A stretch of DNA of 64,000 nt from Methylomonas sp. (GTDB lineage Bacteria > Pseudomonadota > Gammaproteobacteria > Methylococcales > Methylomonadaceae): the NCBI GenBank assembly GCA_026988155.1, contig JALSLW010000083.1:1-64000 (forward strand), given 5' to 3'. This document shows, one piece after another, positions 16,945-26,209 of this stretch. Both the position numbers and the translations under genes were made by a program. Under the pieces are notes generated by a model, which made no database searches, was not told where the DNA came from, and worked only from the letters and a program-made list of their open reading frames with translations. Every line of letters begins with the position of its first letter. Position 1 is the stretch's first letter.

Positions 16945-18228
16945 TTAAACTATCGATTTAAAAACTGTGCCGGCAGCCTCTATCGTTTTTTCAACATCAT
17001 CTTTACTATGCATCGCAGATACAAACCCTGCTTCAAAAGCAGAAGGAGCCAAATAAACACCTTGCTCTAACATGCCATGAAAAAATAGCTTAAAAACCTC
17101 CTGGTCGCATTGCATGACCTGAGAGAACTGACTCACTTTTTCTTCTTGAGTAAAAAATAGTCCGAACATTGCACCTACTCTGTTAACTGACAATGAAATG
17201 CCGGCCTGTGTTGCCTGTTCTTTTATTCCGACAACTAACTTTTCAGTTGTTTGCCCCAATTCGTCATAAAAACCTGGCTGTGAGATTAACTCCAGCGTTT
17301 TTAACCCGGCAGCCATTGCTACTGGGTTCCCAGACAGTGTACCTGCCTGATATACAGGCCCTAAAGGTGCCAAATATTCCATTATTATTTGTTTGCCGCC
17401 AAATGCGCCGACAGGCATGCCGCCGCCAATTACTTTACCCAGCGTGGTCAAATCAGGCGTTACCCCAAAAACACCCTGCGCACCTTGCAAGCCCACACGA
17501 AAACCTGTCATTACTTCATCAAAAATCAGTACACAGCCATGTTCATCACATACCTGTCGCAAAGTTTCTAAAAAACCTGGAACAGGCGGAATGCAGTTCA
17601 TATTTCCAGCAACCGGCTCTACAATAATACAGGCTATTTCATCGCCTATTTCGGCAAAAGCTTGCTTAACGCCTTCGCTGTCATTATAGGTAAGGGTAAT
17701 GGTATCTGCAGCTACAGCATCTGTAACCCCTGGGGAGCTTGGCACACCCAGGGTTAAGGCTCCCGACCCGGCTTTAACTAATAAAGCGTCTGAATGTCCG
17801 TGATAACAGCCTTCAAACTTAACAATTTTATCTCGCCCTGTATAGCCTCGTGCCAGTCGCAATGCACTCATGGTAGCTTCTGTTCCTGAACTCACCATTC
17901 TGACCATATCAATTGATGGTACCAATTCACAGACTTTGGCAGCCATCGCTGTCTCTAATTCAGTTGGTGCACCAAAACTTAAACCTTTTTCAGCCGTATT
18001 CTTCACAGCCTTAATCACTTCAGGATGGGCATGCCCTAGAATCATTGGTCCCCATGACCCTACATAATCTATATACCGCCTGTTTTCACTATCAAAAACA
18101 TAGGGGCCACTAGCATGATCTATATAAACGGGTGTCCCACCGACGCTGCCAAATGATCTGACTGGTGAATTAACACCGCCAGGGATTACTTTTTTTGCTT
18201 CTATGAATAAGTTGTTCGCGTTAGTCAT
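16945..18228 (-). CDS. hemL: glutamate-1-semialdehyde 2,1-aminomutase
   Basis: A 427-residue PLP enzyme that turns glutamate-1-semialdehyde into 5-aminolevulinate in the C5 route to haem. It has the full family length and motifs: [16 protein letters not shown] at the N-terminus, [41 protein letters not shown] and the PLP-binding lysine in [17 protein letters not shown] (about Lys266). Nothing unusual. It is upstream of rmuC on the minus strand; the spacer beyond its start carries the hairpin of the ferritin-like gene. Confidence 0.96.
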   Translation of the reverse strand: MTNANNLFIEAKKVIPGGVNSPVRSFGSVGGTPVYIDHASGPYVFDSENRRYIDYVGSWGPMILGHAHPEVIKAVKNTAEKGLSFGAPTELETAMAAKVCELVPSIDMVRMVSSGTEATMSALRLARGYTGRDKIVKFEGCYHGHSDALLVKAGSGALTLGVPSSPGVTDAVAADTITLTYNDSEGVKQAFAEIGDEIACIIVEPVAGNMNCIPPVPGFLETLRQVCDEHGCVLIFDEVMTGFRVGLQGAQGVFGVTPDLTTLGKVIGGGMPVGAFGGKQIIMEYLAPLGPVYQAGTLSGNPVAMAAGLKTLELISQPGFYDELGQTTEKLVVGIKEQATQAGISLSVNRVGAMFGLFFTQEEKVSQFSQVMQCDQEVFKLFFHGMLEQGVYLAPSAFEAGFVSAMHSKDDVEKTIEAAGTVFKSIV

Positions 18229-18365
18229 CGTATCTCTTAATTAAAAAATAAATTCCATGAATGATAGGTTAACTCGATTGCTCTATCAAGCGATTATAAT
18301 TCGGGGATGTGAAGAACCTGGGGCTGAGCTGATAACTCAGAAGGAAGTAGGCTAGTAAGAACAGT

Positions 18366-18401
18366 AAGTACCCAAGTAAAATTAATTTAACTTGGATACT
18401 T
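18366..18401. terminator. hairpin downstream of the ferritin-like gene
   Basis: AAGTACCCAAGT (18366-18377) pairs with ACTTGGATACTT (18390-18401), with a single mismatch that is G-U in one RNA orientation, and a 12-base AT loop. It lies 27 bases past the stop of the leftward ferritin-like gene and before the hemL start. No strong U-run follows, so it could be an RNA-stabilising hairpin rather than a terminator. Confidence 0.45.
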
Positions 18402-18427
18402 AAAGGGCCCAGCCTACATCTTTTGTT

Positions 18428-19321
18428 TTACGCTACACAGTAAGAAGGGATCCAGCTTTTTTCAATCATATGTTCCGGCAGTTCGTTAAAATCAAACGCC
18501 AGACCATCATTAATCATTTTCTCAACATCGAACAGCTCATCCACCTCAGGAATATCATTAAAAAACATGGTGTAAAAAGGTTTTACCAGCATTTTTGAAA
18601 CTTTCATGCCGATCGGCCCAATAAAGTTCCTCCTCTGGCCTACATGAGCCACTTCATCAATGGTTATTTCATCCAGCAATTCCTGTAAACGCACCCGTAC
18701 TTCAGGCTCATCTGCAAAAAGTTCTTCAATCATGTCATGCAGATGGCAATAAAAGGTAACTCCCATCAGTTCTGTTACAAAAGCGGGGGTATCCATTAAA
18801 AAGCCTGGAAACTTTGGAAACTGTTCATAAATTTTTTCTTTAATAGGACCTAAAGGCACCCATTCAACTTTATCTAATCCACAGGTTCTGAGCATTTCAT
18901 CAAACAGACGCACGTGGCAGAACTCTTCTGCCAGGTGCACTCGGCTTATTTTATCTTCCACACTATGCGAGTTTGCCATATTAGGTACTGAATCCCATGC
19001 TCCTTTAATTCCAACCCACTCGTGCCGTGCAAATTTGTACATCCCCGTTAACATTAAAGTCATGCGGTCCAGTGATTTCGGGTCATCCTGCATTTCAACA
19101 TAATTGCGATAAAATGCCTCAGGGTCAGCTAGCGGTGTACGCATCTTCACCGGATTATCCTGAAAATGCTTTAATCTAGCGCGTTTTATAGCTAAATCCC
19201 TGTCATCTTCAAAAAGCTCACCGCCATGCTTTTGAGTAAACTCCCAGTAATCTTCAAAATTTGCTTTTCTTTGCTCTTCTGTTGCTGGCGAAAAAACTGA
19301 TAAATATTTACCTGCAGCCAT
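18428..19321 (-). CDS. ferritin-like diiron protein of unknown function
   Basis: A 297-residue soluble protein with the four-helix ferritin-like metal pattern: RHEW near residue 97, AEEFCHVRLFDE near 132-143 (ExxH), a Glu-rich third helix (DMIEELFADEPEVR), and TIDEVAHVGQRR near 216-227 (ExxH). The two ExxH motifs plus the paired Glu are what a dinuclear iron site needs. No signal peptide. GGAGG lies eleven bases before the ATG. It is not close enough to MiaE, AurF or Coq7 for me to name it. It stands alone between hemL and the RIO kinase gene. Oxygen activation or iron handling is plausible, but not shown. Confidence 0.6.
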   Translation of the reverse strand: MAAGKYLSVFSPATEEQRKANFEDYWEFTQKHGGELFEDDRDLAIKRARLKHFQDNPVKMRTPLADPEAFYRNYVEMQDDPKSLDRMTLMLTGMYKFARHEWVGIKGAWDSVPNMANSHSVEDKISRVHLAEEFCHVRLFDEMLRTCGLDKVEWVPLGPIKEKIYEQFPKFPGFLMDTPAFVTELMGVTFYCHLHDMIEELFADEPEVRVRLQELLDEITIDEVAHVGQRRNFIGPIGMKVSKMLVKPFYTMFFNDIPEVDELFDVEKMINDGLAFDFNELPEHMIEKSWIPSYCVA

Positions 19322-19643
19322 AACTGTAACCTCCGCTTATAATTGTAATTAAACACTGTAGTCAATCTGCCATCTATTCCAAATAATCCTAGAAAAACCG
19401 GCTATTCCCAGTTTCTAGAATAATAGCCCCTCCTTTATTTGAAATAGCCAAACAGCATTAAAACCGTGCTTATTATAATGCCTAATCTATTTATAATTTA
19501 GCCAGTTATGATTATTATTTTTTCTCAGAAATATATTCCACAGCAATCACAAGGAAAAATGGTGCCTTACAGCTGTCCCAGCTCTTTTTCTCTACAAAAA
19601 AGCTAAAAAAATCTGCCCAGTTTTGGCAAGGCCTGCCAACGGC
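19322..19643. other. intergenic region with overlapping inverted repeats
   Basis: A 322-base spacer between the start of the ferritin-like gene and the end of the RIO kinase gene, both leftward. It holds two interleaved inverted repeats: CTAGAAA/TTTCTAG (19389-19395 and 19412-19418) and GGCTATT/AATAGCC (19400-19406 and 19422-19428). These could be a regulatory site for the ferritin-like gene or the terminator of an antisense RNA; nothing shows which. No coding frame is convincing. Confidence 0.4.
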
Positions 19644-20492
19644 TTAACCGACTTGCTCATATTTGCGCCTTACCGCCTCCTCTCTCGCATCATTAATTTC
19701 TCTGATCACTCCCTTTACATCAGCCTTTTTACTGCTGCTCTTGAAATGCCCAGTCAACTTAACATGAGGAGTCAGTTTACCTGTCTGATAAATCCTCCAT
19801 ATTTCTTTTCCATATTGGGTTTTAAGCAGTTCTGGCGCAAAACGTCCAAAATAATTAGCCAGGTTATTGACATCCCGTTCTAGCATCATGGCTGCATTAT
19901 TATTTGCAGATGCATCAATTGCCTGGGGCAAATCTATTATGACCGGGCCATTCATGTCAATAAGTATATTAAATTCTGACAGGTCAGCATGAATCAGGCC
20001 TGCGCATAGCATTCTAACTATCTCTTTTATCAAAAGGCCATGGTATATCAGAGCCTGCTCGTGTGTAAATTCAAGGTCACTGAGTCTTGGAGCGGCAGCC
20101 CCATGCTCATCAGTTACCAGCTCCATTAGCAGTACCCCATCAACAAAGTTATAGGGTTTCGGAACACGTACGCCCGCAGAAGCCAAACGGTATAAAGCAT
20201 CTACCTCGGCATTCTGCCAGACTTCTTCCTGCTGCTGTTTTCCGTATCGGCTATTTTTTTCCATTGCACGGGCTTTTCTGCCGCTTCTTACTTTGCGCCC
20301 CTCCTGATATAAAGCCTGTTTATGAAACCCCCGTTTATTGGCAGCCTTATAAACTTTTGCACAGAGCCGTTCGCCTGCGGACAGCACCACATATACGGCA
20401 GCTTCCTTGCCACTTTTTAATGGATGAACCACTTCATCAATAAAACCATCGATAATCAATGGTTCGAGACTTTTTGGGGTTTTAATAGCCAT
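19644..20492 (-). CDS. RIO1-family serine protein kinase
   Basis: A 282-residue protein with the RIO kinase core: a P-loop-like start (PLKSGKEAAVYVV), the ATP-anchoring Lys in LCAKVYK, the catalytic loop GLIHADLSEFNIL (Asp and Asn present) and the metal-binding VIIDLPQAID. The RIO1 signature of Asp rather than the DFG motif is kept. It matches the bacterial PA4780-type RIO kinases. Substrates of these bacterial enzymes are poorly known. It is a monocistronic leftward gene; a bidirectional terminator lies just upstream of its start. Confidence 0.88.
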   Translation of the reverse strand: MAIKTPKSLEPLIIDGFIDEVVHPLKSGKEAAVYVVLSAGERLCAKVYKAANKRGFHKQALYQEGRKVRSGRKARAMEKNSRYGKQQQEEVWQNAEVDALYRLASAGVRVPKPYNFVDGVLLMELVTDEHGAAAPRLSDLEFTHEQALIYHGLLIKEIVRMLCAGLIHADLSEFNILIDMNGPVIIDLPQAIDASANNNAAMMLERDVNNLANYFGRFAPELLKTQYGKEIWRIYQTGKLTPHVKLTGHFKSSSKKADVKGVIREINDAREEAVRRKYEQVG

Positions 20493-20527
20493 TTTCTTGG
20501 AAAACCTTATTTTTCTATATTAGTAAC

Positions 20528-20578
20528 AAAAAAACCACAGCTTGCGAACCTATAATAAGGAGCAAACTGTGGTTTTTT
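20528..20578. terminator. bidirectional rho-independent terminator
   Basis: An A-run followed by CCACAG (20535-20540), a 26-base loop, then CTGTGG (20567-20572) and six T. Because there are A's on the left and T's on the right it works on both strands. For minus-strand transcripts it closes the gpmI-envC-ctpA run, whose last stop is at 20760, before the RIO kinase gene. Confidence 0.75.
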
Positions 20579-20759
20579 AAAAATGAAAAAATACGTAAAC
20601 ACTCAGCCTATTTATAATTCCAATATCAGCAGTACTCCAGAAGACGCCATAAATACATCCCAGTAGGCTTGAACGTGTCTTCCATGACACATTACATCTT
20701 TCACAGTTTTCTGATATTAAATAATTATGTTAATTTAAACATGCCGAGTAGCTATACGA

Positions 20760-22097
20760 TTACTTATTCAATATATTCAAACCTTTTAGCAGCATTAATG
20801 CTTCATGCAGAGCATAGTCTCGAATATCTAAACCGGTATCATCATCTTTTTCCACAGTATCTTTTGAATCTTTTTTACCATTTCCATTCTCCAGATGATG
20901 AGATAAATCAGCTTCTTTTACCGGCTTAAAATTCAGCCCTTCCAAAGATTCCAGCTTCACTCTCGCCAATGCAACATCGGGCTCTATGCCTTCCGCCTGA
21001 ATGGATCGCCCCAGAGGCGTGTAGTACCGCGCAGTGGTCAATTTAACAGCGGCATTCCCTCCTGTTGGCAGGATTGTCTGTACAGACCCCTTACCAAAAG
21101 ACTTTTCACCCATAATGACTGCCCGCTTATGATCTTGCAGGGCGCCAGCAACGATTTCTGATGCGGATGCAGAGCCTGCATTAATCAAAACAACCAGCGG
21201 AATTCCATTAATTTCATCGCCAGGAGCAGCATTAAACCTCATTTCTGAATTTTTAATCCTGCCTTCCGTATATACAATAAGCCCTTTTTCCAGAAAGGCA
21301 TCACTGACTTCCACTGCGGCATTTAAAACTCCACCAGGGTTATTTCTTAGATCCAATACCAAACCTTTTAAATCCGCTTTATTTTCTTTCTTCAATTGGG
21401 CAATCGCATCAACTACACCCTGCCCGGTCCTTGACTGAAAACTGCTGATTCTAAGATAGCCATAATTGGGTTCAAGCATCTTATTTTTGACGCTTTTAAC
21501 TTTTATGATCGCTCGGGTAATTGTGATTTTTAGAGGCGCCTCTTCACCTTCCCTAATGACGGTCAGTAAAATATCATCCCCCGGTTTTCCACGCATGATC
21601 TTTACGGCATCAGCCAAAGTCATGCCTTTAACTGGCTGGTCATTTAACCGGACAATCAGGTCTCCCGTTTTCATTCCTGCGCGTTGCGCAGGCGTGTCAT
21701 CTATCGGTGAGACCACCTTTACAAAACCGTTTTCCATGGTAACTTCTATGCCCAAGCCGCCAAACTGTCCCATGGTGCCTTCTCTCAAGTCCTTGTATTG
21801 CTCCATATCTAAATAGGCCGAATGAGGGTCCAGACCTGAAAGCATGCCTTTAATGGCATCCTCCAGCAGTTTTTTATCGGAAACTGGCTCTACATAATCT
21901 CTTTTAATACGGCCAAAGACTTCAGTGAAGGTTCTTAACTCTTCATATGGAAGCGTTACGGTTTCCGGTGAATCTAATGTGGCGGGCACAGCCTTTGAAC
22001 TGCTCTCACGATCCGCAATAACCGTGCCGCCAATGCTCAGAAGAACACCTAGCATGACACCCAGAAATAAAATCACAGCACTTTTCTTTTTAAGCAT
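20760..22097 (-). CDS. ctpA: carboxy-terminal processing protease (S41)
   Basis: A 445-residue exported serine protease. An N-terminal signal anchor (VILFLGVMLGVLLSIGGTVI) is followed by a PDZ domain (about 90-180, with GGLGIEV and PAQRAGMKTGDLIV) and the S41 protease core with catalytic Ser in GSASASEIVAGAL and Lys in SFGKGSVQT. CtpA-type proteases trim or degrade periplasmic proteins, including cell-wall hydrolases and their regulators. It lies 55 bases after envC in the gpmI-envC-ctpA order common in Gammaproteobacteria, so a link to murein hydrolase control is likely. The last 50 residues are a charged linker and a short helix. Confidence 0.92.
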   Translation of the reverse strand: MLKKKSAVILFLGVMLGVLLSIGGTVIADRESSSKAVPATLDSPETVTLPYEELRTFTEVFGRIKRDYVEPVSDKKLLEDAIKGMLSGLDPHSAYLDMEQYKDLREGTMGQFGGLGIEVTMENGFVKVVSPIDDTPAQRAGMKTGDLIVRLNDQPVKGMTLADAVKIMRGKPGDDILLTVIREGEEAPLKITITRAIIKVKSVKNKMLEPNYGYLRISSFQSRTGQGVVDAIAQLKKENKADLKGLVLDLRNNPGGVLNAAVEVSDAFLEKGLIVYTEGRIKNSEMRFNAAPGDEINGIPLVVLINAGSASASEIVAGALQDHKRAVIMGEKSFGKGSVQTILPTGGNAAVKLTTARYYTPLGRSIQAEGIEPDVALARVKLESLEGLNFKPVKEADLSHHLENGNGKKDSKDTVEKDDDTGLDIRDYALHEALMLLKGLNILNK

Positions 22098-22152
22098 ACC
22101 TTTTAATACTCCAACATCCTAAAATTTAACAAATCAACTCCAGTTACATTTC

Positions 22153-23313
22153 CTATCCAACTCTTCCCTGCCGTACTTTCCGACACCACTTTACCGGATT
22201 AACTGACTTCCCTTTTTTTCTAATGGCAAAATAAAGGCCAGCCTCCGATCGCCCATCACTAAGGCCAACGGTCGAAATAACTGCACCCGCCTCAACCCAG
22301 TCACCTTTGGATTTATATAGACTCTCACTAAATGCATATAGCGTCATATAGTTTTTATCATGTTTAATAATAGTCAACAATCCATATCCCCGCAACCAAT
22401 CGGCAAAAACCACCTGGCCTCTAGTTACTGCCCTCACTTCCTGCCCTTCTTTTGCCTTGATCAAAACACCGCTCCAGCGACTGTCTGATCGCCTGTCGCC
22501 AAACCTCTTAATCAATTTCCCCTTAACAGGCCACGGCAACATACCCTTCAGTTTGGAAAAATCCCTTACAGCAACATCATCAAATGAAAGATCATTTATT
22601 TTCTGCTGCAAAGTCAAAATTAATGAGGCCAATTTTTTCTCATTCTGTTTAAACTGCCTTAACTGCTGCTTTTTTGAGCGAAACTGTCTGTTAATTTTAG
22701 CCAATATAGCCTTACGTTTAGCTTTAGTCTTTAGTAAAACTGATTGGCTCAGCCTTCTAATCGCTATTTTTTTCTCCAACAATGCCGACTCTTCACTTTG
22801 CTGGGTATCTAAATGGCGCAAAAGCTGAATATCTTGTTCAATAGATGCAATTCTGTTTAACCTGGTTTTATTCAGGTAGTCATAGTAAACCATCATTCTC
22901 CCAGACAATGCAGGATCTTGCTGGTTCAGTATGATTTTTAATTTTTCATTTCGCCCCAAACGATAGGCGGCTTTCGCCTGATTTTCTAAATCCTGCTTTT
23001 GAGACTTAATATTCCGCTGTTTTATTTGCCTTTGCTCTCTATTTTTTTCTAGAGAGCCTTTCAGTTCATTGATTTTATGTTCCAGATCCGCTAAATGACT
23101 AACACTGTTTCCATATTTTGTTTCTAATGCCTTCAACTCGGCAAGCAGAGATTGCCTTCGTGCCTTTAACTGCTTTATTTCTTTGCCTGTCTGCTTTATT
23201 TTTACTTTTACGCCAGTTAAATCTTTTGTTTTATCCTCTATTTTATCCGCCACCGAGCTCTGGCAAAATAGAAAGCTACTGAAGACAATAAATAAAATAG
23301 GTTTAAGTTTCAT
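22153..23313 (-). CDS. envC: murein hydrolase activator EnvC
   Basis: A 386-residue periplasmic protein: signal peptide (MKLKPILFIVFSSFLFCQSSVA), long coiled coil (about 25-245) and C-terminal LytM/M23 domain (about 265-380). In the LytM domain the metal-binding residues are degenerate (the last motif reads LYFAIRKKGKSVNP where active enzymes have HxH), as expected for EnvC, which activates the amidases AmiA/B rather than cut murein itself. EnvC works at the division septum under FtsEX control; no ftsEX is in the window. Confidence 0.9.
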   Translation of the reverse strand: MKLKPILFIVFSSFLFCQSSVADKIEDKTKDLTGVKVKIKQTGKEIKQLKARRQSLLAELKALETKYGNSVSHLADLEHKINELKGSLEKNREQRQIKQRNIKSQKQDLENQAKAAYRLGRNEKLKIILNQQDPALSGRMMVYYDYLNKTRLNRIASIEQDIQLLRHLDTQQSEESALLEKKIAIRRLSQSVLLKTKAKRKAILAKINRQFRSKKQQLRQFKQNEKKLASLILTLQQKINDLSFDDVAVRDFSKLKGMLPWPVKGKLIKRFGDRRSDSRWSGVLIKAKEGQEVRAVTRGQVVFADWLRGYGLLTIIKHDKNYMTLYAFSESLYKSKGDWVEAGAVISTVGLSDGRSEAGLYFAIRKKGKSVNPVKWCRKVRQGRVG

Positions 23314-23393
23314 ATACGTTAACTGATGCCAGCCAGGCTGAACAAAAATGTCTGGGCCGTCACTTACTCACCCCAGCTGTAACATCATCTAGG

Positions 23394-24929
23394 CTAAATC
23401 AAAGAATGTCCTGTCATTTCGCTTGGCTGTTCCACGCCTAGAATATCCAGCATAGTTGGCGCTATATCCGACAGACACCCGCCATCCGCCAACGGCTTTG
23501 AGCCTCCCACATGAACTAAAGGCACAAGATTTGTCGTATGTGCAGTATGTGGCTGGCCTGTTCCTTCACCGACCATCTGCTCAATATTGCCATGATCAGC
23601 CGTGACCAGCATTTGTCCATCTACCTCCTGCAATGCATCAACTAACTGCTTCAATGATGAGTCTATCGTTTCCACTGCAATAATTGCTGCATCCAGTACA
23701 CCTGTATGCCCAACCATATCGCAGTTGGCATAATTGCAAATGATGACATCATACTCCCCGCCTTTTATAGCCTCTACCAGATGATCAGTCACTTCTGCAG
23801 CACTCATTTCAGGCTGCATATCATAAGTTTTAACTTTTGGCGAAGGTACTAAGATTCTGTCTTCATTCTCAAAAGGCTCATCTCTGCCGCCATTAAAAAA
23901 GAAGGTGACATGCGCATATTTCTCAGTTTCAGCCAATCGCAACTGCTTCATCCCTTCAGCACTCAGCACCTCACCCAAACTATTTTTCACATCAACAGGC
24001 GGATAGGCAACATGGTATTCAAAATCCTGATGGTATTGGGTTAAGGTTGCATAGTAGCCACGGTGAGGCTCACATCCCCTTTCAAACCCATCAAAGTCTA
24101 CCTCCGTCAATGCTCGCGAAATTTCTCTCGCCCTGTCAGCCCGAAAATTCATAAATACTATCGAATCCTCAGGGTCTAGCACAACAGTCTGTCCATTTAT
24201 GTCAAGCACACTAGTGGGCAGAACAAACTCATCTGTTTCATCTCTGGCATAAGCCTCTTCTAATGCCTTCTGTGCAGAATCAGCCTTATGCTCAGTCTCG
24301 CCTTTGGCAATTAATGCATGAGCAAGCTTAACTCTTTCCCATCGATTATCTCTATCCATCGCATAAAATCTGCCTGTAACCGTAACAATACATCCTGCAC
24401 CCAGCTCAGCAAACTTGTCTTCCAGCAATTGAATTGAATTTTGCGCGCTTTTAGGCGGCACATCTCGCCCATCAAGAAAGGCATGCAGATACACTTTCTT
24501 CAGTCCACGTTTAACCGCCAGTTCCGCCATCGCTGCAATTTGCAATTCATGACTATGCACTCCACCTGGAGACAGCAGCCCCATAATATGCAACGCTTTA
24601 TCTTTTTCTTTTGCTTTGTCAACGGCTTCGCACAGCACCTTATTGGAGAAAAAACTGCCATTTTTTATTGCCGTGCTCACTTTCGACAACTCTTGTCGCA
24701 TTAAACGGCCACTGCCTATATGCAAATGTCCAACCTCAGAATTCCCCATTTGCTGATCAGGCAGTCCCACCGAATCACCTGCACAGTCAAGCAGGGTAGT
24801 CGGGCATTCTTTCTGCAGCTTATCCCAGCAAGGCGTATTTGCCATCGCTATCGCATTGTTGCTTTGGTCTTCTCTATAGCCGAACCCATCTAGAATTAAT
24901 AAAACTAATGGTTTTGGACGATTCAACAT
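23394..24929 (-). CDS. gpmI: 2,3-bisphosphoglycerate-independent phosphoglycerate mutase
   Basis: A 511-residue enzyme that interconverts 3- and 2-phosphoglycerate in glycolysis/gluconeogenesis. Full family length; the N-terminal metal site VLLILDGFGYRED, catalytic Ser in MGNSEVGHL, VTGRFYAMDRDNRWER, and the C-terminal metal motifs NYANCDMVGHTG and TADHGNIEQM are all present. It is the first gene of the leftward gpmI-envC-ctpA set and is divergent from the arsR gene. Confidence 0.96.
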   Translation of the reverse strand: MLNRPKPLVLLILDGFGYREDQSNNAIAMANTPCWDKLQKECPTTLLDCAGDSVGLPDQQMGNSEVGHLHIGSGRLMRQELSKVSTAIKNGSFFSNKVLCEAVDKAKEKDKALHIMGLLSPGGVHSHELQIAAMAELAVKRGLKKVYLHAFLDGRDVPPKSAQNSIQLLEDKFAELGAGCIVTVTGRFYAMDRDNRWERVKLAHALIAKGETEHKADSAQKALEEAYARDETDEFVLPTSVLDINGQTVVLDPEDSIVFMNFRADRAREISRALTEVDFDGFERGCEPHRGYYATLTQYHQDFEYHVAYPPVDVKNSLGEVLSAEGMKQLRLAETEKYAHVTFFFNGGRDEPFENEDRILVPSPKVKTYDMQPEMSAAEVTDHLVEAIKGGEYDVIICNYANCDMVGHTGVLDAAIIAVETIDSSLKQLVDALQEVDGQMLVTADHGNIEQMVGEGTGQPHTAHTTNLVPLVHVGGSKPLADGGCLSDIAPTMLDILGVEQPSEMTGHSLI

Positions 24930-25282
24930 GACTTATTACTCTCCATTGCATCTATTAAATAGAAAAATAATAGATTGATAATTATAAAAAAAACGGTCTT
25001 AAACAAAATGTTAAGCTCACCGACAAGTCGATTTACCTATACTATTCTACCTACATTAACGTATTATTATTTACAAAGATTCAAATATCTGTATAAAATA
25101 CAATGATATTTATCAATTTGACCAACTATTATCTGTAAGTTTTTTTTGTTCACTGAACTAAATAGACTAAAATAGTCCGTATATAGTAATACACGCGGGC
25201 GTTTTATGCGCACAAATAACGCTTATTAGTTATTGTCAGTTAAATATTTATCATAACAAGCAACAATACAAAGGTTTTACAA
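24930..25282. other. divergent promoter region, gpmI / arsR
   Basis: A 353-base AT-rich spacer between two outward-facing genes. It must hold both promoters; the only clear sequence feature is the palindrome at 25165-25177 and a nearby TATAGT (25182-25187). No coding frame is convincing. Confidence 0.5.
25165..25177. promoter_or_regulatory. palindrome upstream of arsR, possible operator
   Basis: GACTA-AAA-TAGTC, a perfect 5-3-5 dyad about 105 bases before the arsR start and five bases before a TATAGT that could be a -10 element. ArsR-family repressors bind imperfect dyads of this size near their own promoters, so autoregulation is a fair guess. Confidence 0.35.
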
Positions 25283-25597
25283 ATGGAAAATAGTAAGGAA
25301 ACAATTCTTTACAATGATGCAGACATTAACCGTGCAGCCCGTTGCCTAAAGGCAATGTCACATCCTTTACGCTTAAAGATTCTCTGTGTTTTAGGTACAG
25401 AATCAATTAGCGTACAGGATATAGTTGAGCAAGTCGGCACTAGCCAAAGCAACATTTCACAACATTTAGCCATTTTAAGAGAGAAGGATATACTTGGCTA
25501 CAAAAAAGAGGCAAACCGTGTTTATTACTACATTGATGACGAACGAATGTTGCAGCTTATCAGAATGATGCGGGATGTTTTTTGCTCATCCTGCTAA
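25283..25597 (+). CDS. ArsR-family transcriptional regulator
   Basis: A 104-residue winged-helix protein with the ArsR core: AMSHPLRLKILCVLG, recognition helix in VGTSQSNISQHLAILRE, and the wing NRVYYYIDDERM. The ELCVCDL metal box of ArsR/SmtB is absent; instead Cys occur in ARCLKAM, KILCVLG and at the very end (FCSSC). Cys pairs like these serve as persulfide or redox switches in the BigR/SqrR/YgaV branch, so sulfur or redox sensing is possible, but the spacing does not prove it. The rhodanese gene 74 bases downstream fits such a role. Confidence 0.85.
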   Translation: MENSKETILYNDADINRAARCLKAMSHPLRLKILCVLGTESISVQDIVEQVGTSQSNISQHLAILREKDILGYKKEANRVYYYIDDERMLQLIRMMRDVFCSSC

Positions 25598-25671
25598 TTA
25601 AGTCCTCTATGACTTATACTATTAAATAAAACCATTAAAACCCGATTAATTACAAACCTACTTTATTTACA

Positions 25672-26109
25672 ATGGACCAGCAATACATAGAATTCATCTC
25701 CAATCATTACTTGCTCTGTTTAGCACTTGTTGTTGTGACTTATCTGTTAATTCAAGACCTAGTTGAAAGTACATTCAACAAATATGAAGGCCTCTCGCCA
25801 CTTCTTGCCGTAGCTAAAATGAATGACGCGAATACTGTGGTAGTCGATGTCCGAGAACCTCACGAATATATTAAAGGTCATATTGAAAACTCTATCAATA
25901 TTCCTCTAGGCAAGTTTTCTGAAAAACTGGATTCTTTGGAAAAATATAAAAAACAGCCTATTATTGTTGTCTGCCAAAGCGGCTCTCGCTCTGTACCTGC
26001 CTGCAAAACCTTGACCAAAGCTAATTTTGAACATGTTTTCAATATGATTGGAGGCATGCAGTCTTGGGAAGATAGCAATTTTCCAATAAAAATCACTAGC
26101 ACTCAATAA
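25672..26109 (+). CDS. membrane-anchored rhodanese (YibN-like)
   Basis: A 145-residue protein with an N-terminal transmembrane helix (about 12-29) and one rhodanese domain (about 45-140): VVDVREPHEYIKGHIENSINIP and the active-site loop VCQSGSRS with Cys101. Rhodaneses carry sulfane sulfur as a persulfide on this Cys. A YibN-type rhodanese just before secB and gpsA is a standing gammaproteobacterial gene order; the glutaredoxin gene (grxC) that often lies between is missing here. Confidence 0.88.
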   Translation: MDQQYIEFISNHYLLCLALVVVTYLLIQDLVESTFNKYEGLSPLLAVAKMNDANTVVVDVREPHEYIKGHIENSINIPLGKFSEKLDSLEKYKKQPIIVVCQSGSRSVPACKTLTKANFEHVFNMIGGMQSWEDSNFPIKITSTQ

Positions 26110-26209
26110 AGCCCAAATGTCTTTTGCGTATCATAGCTATAATATTGCATATGCCTTAGACTGTGCCCACACAAACTCAATCTTAACTCTAAATAGAAAA
26201 TAAAAAATC

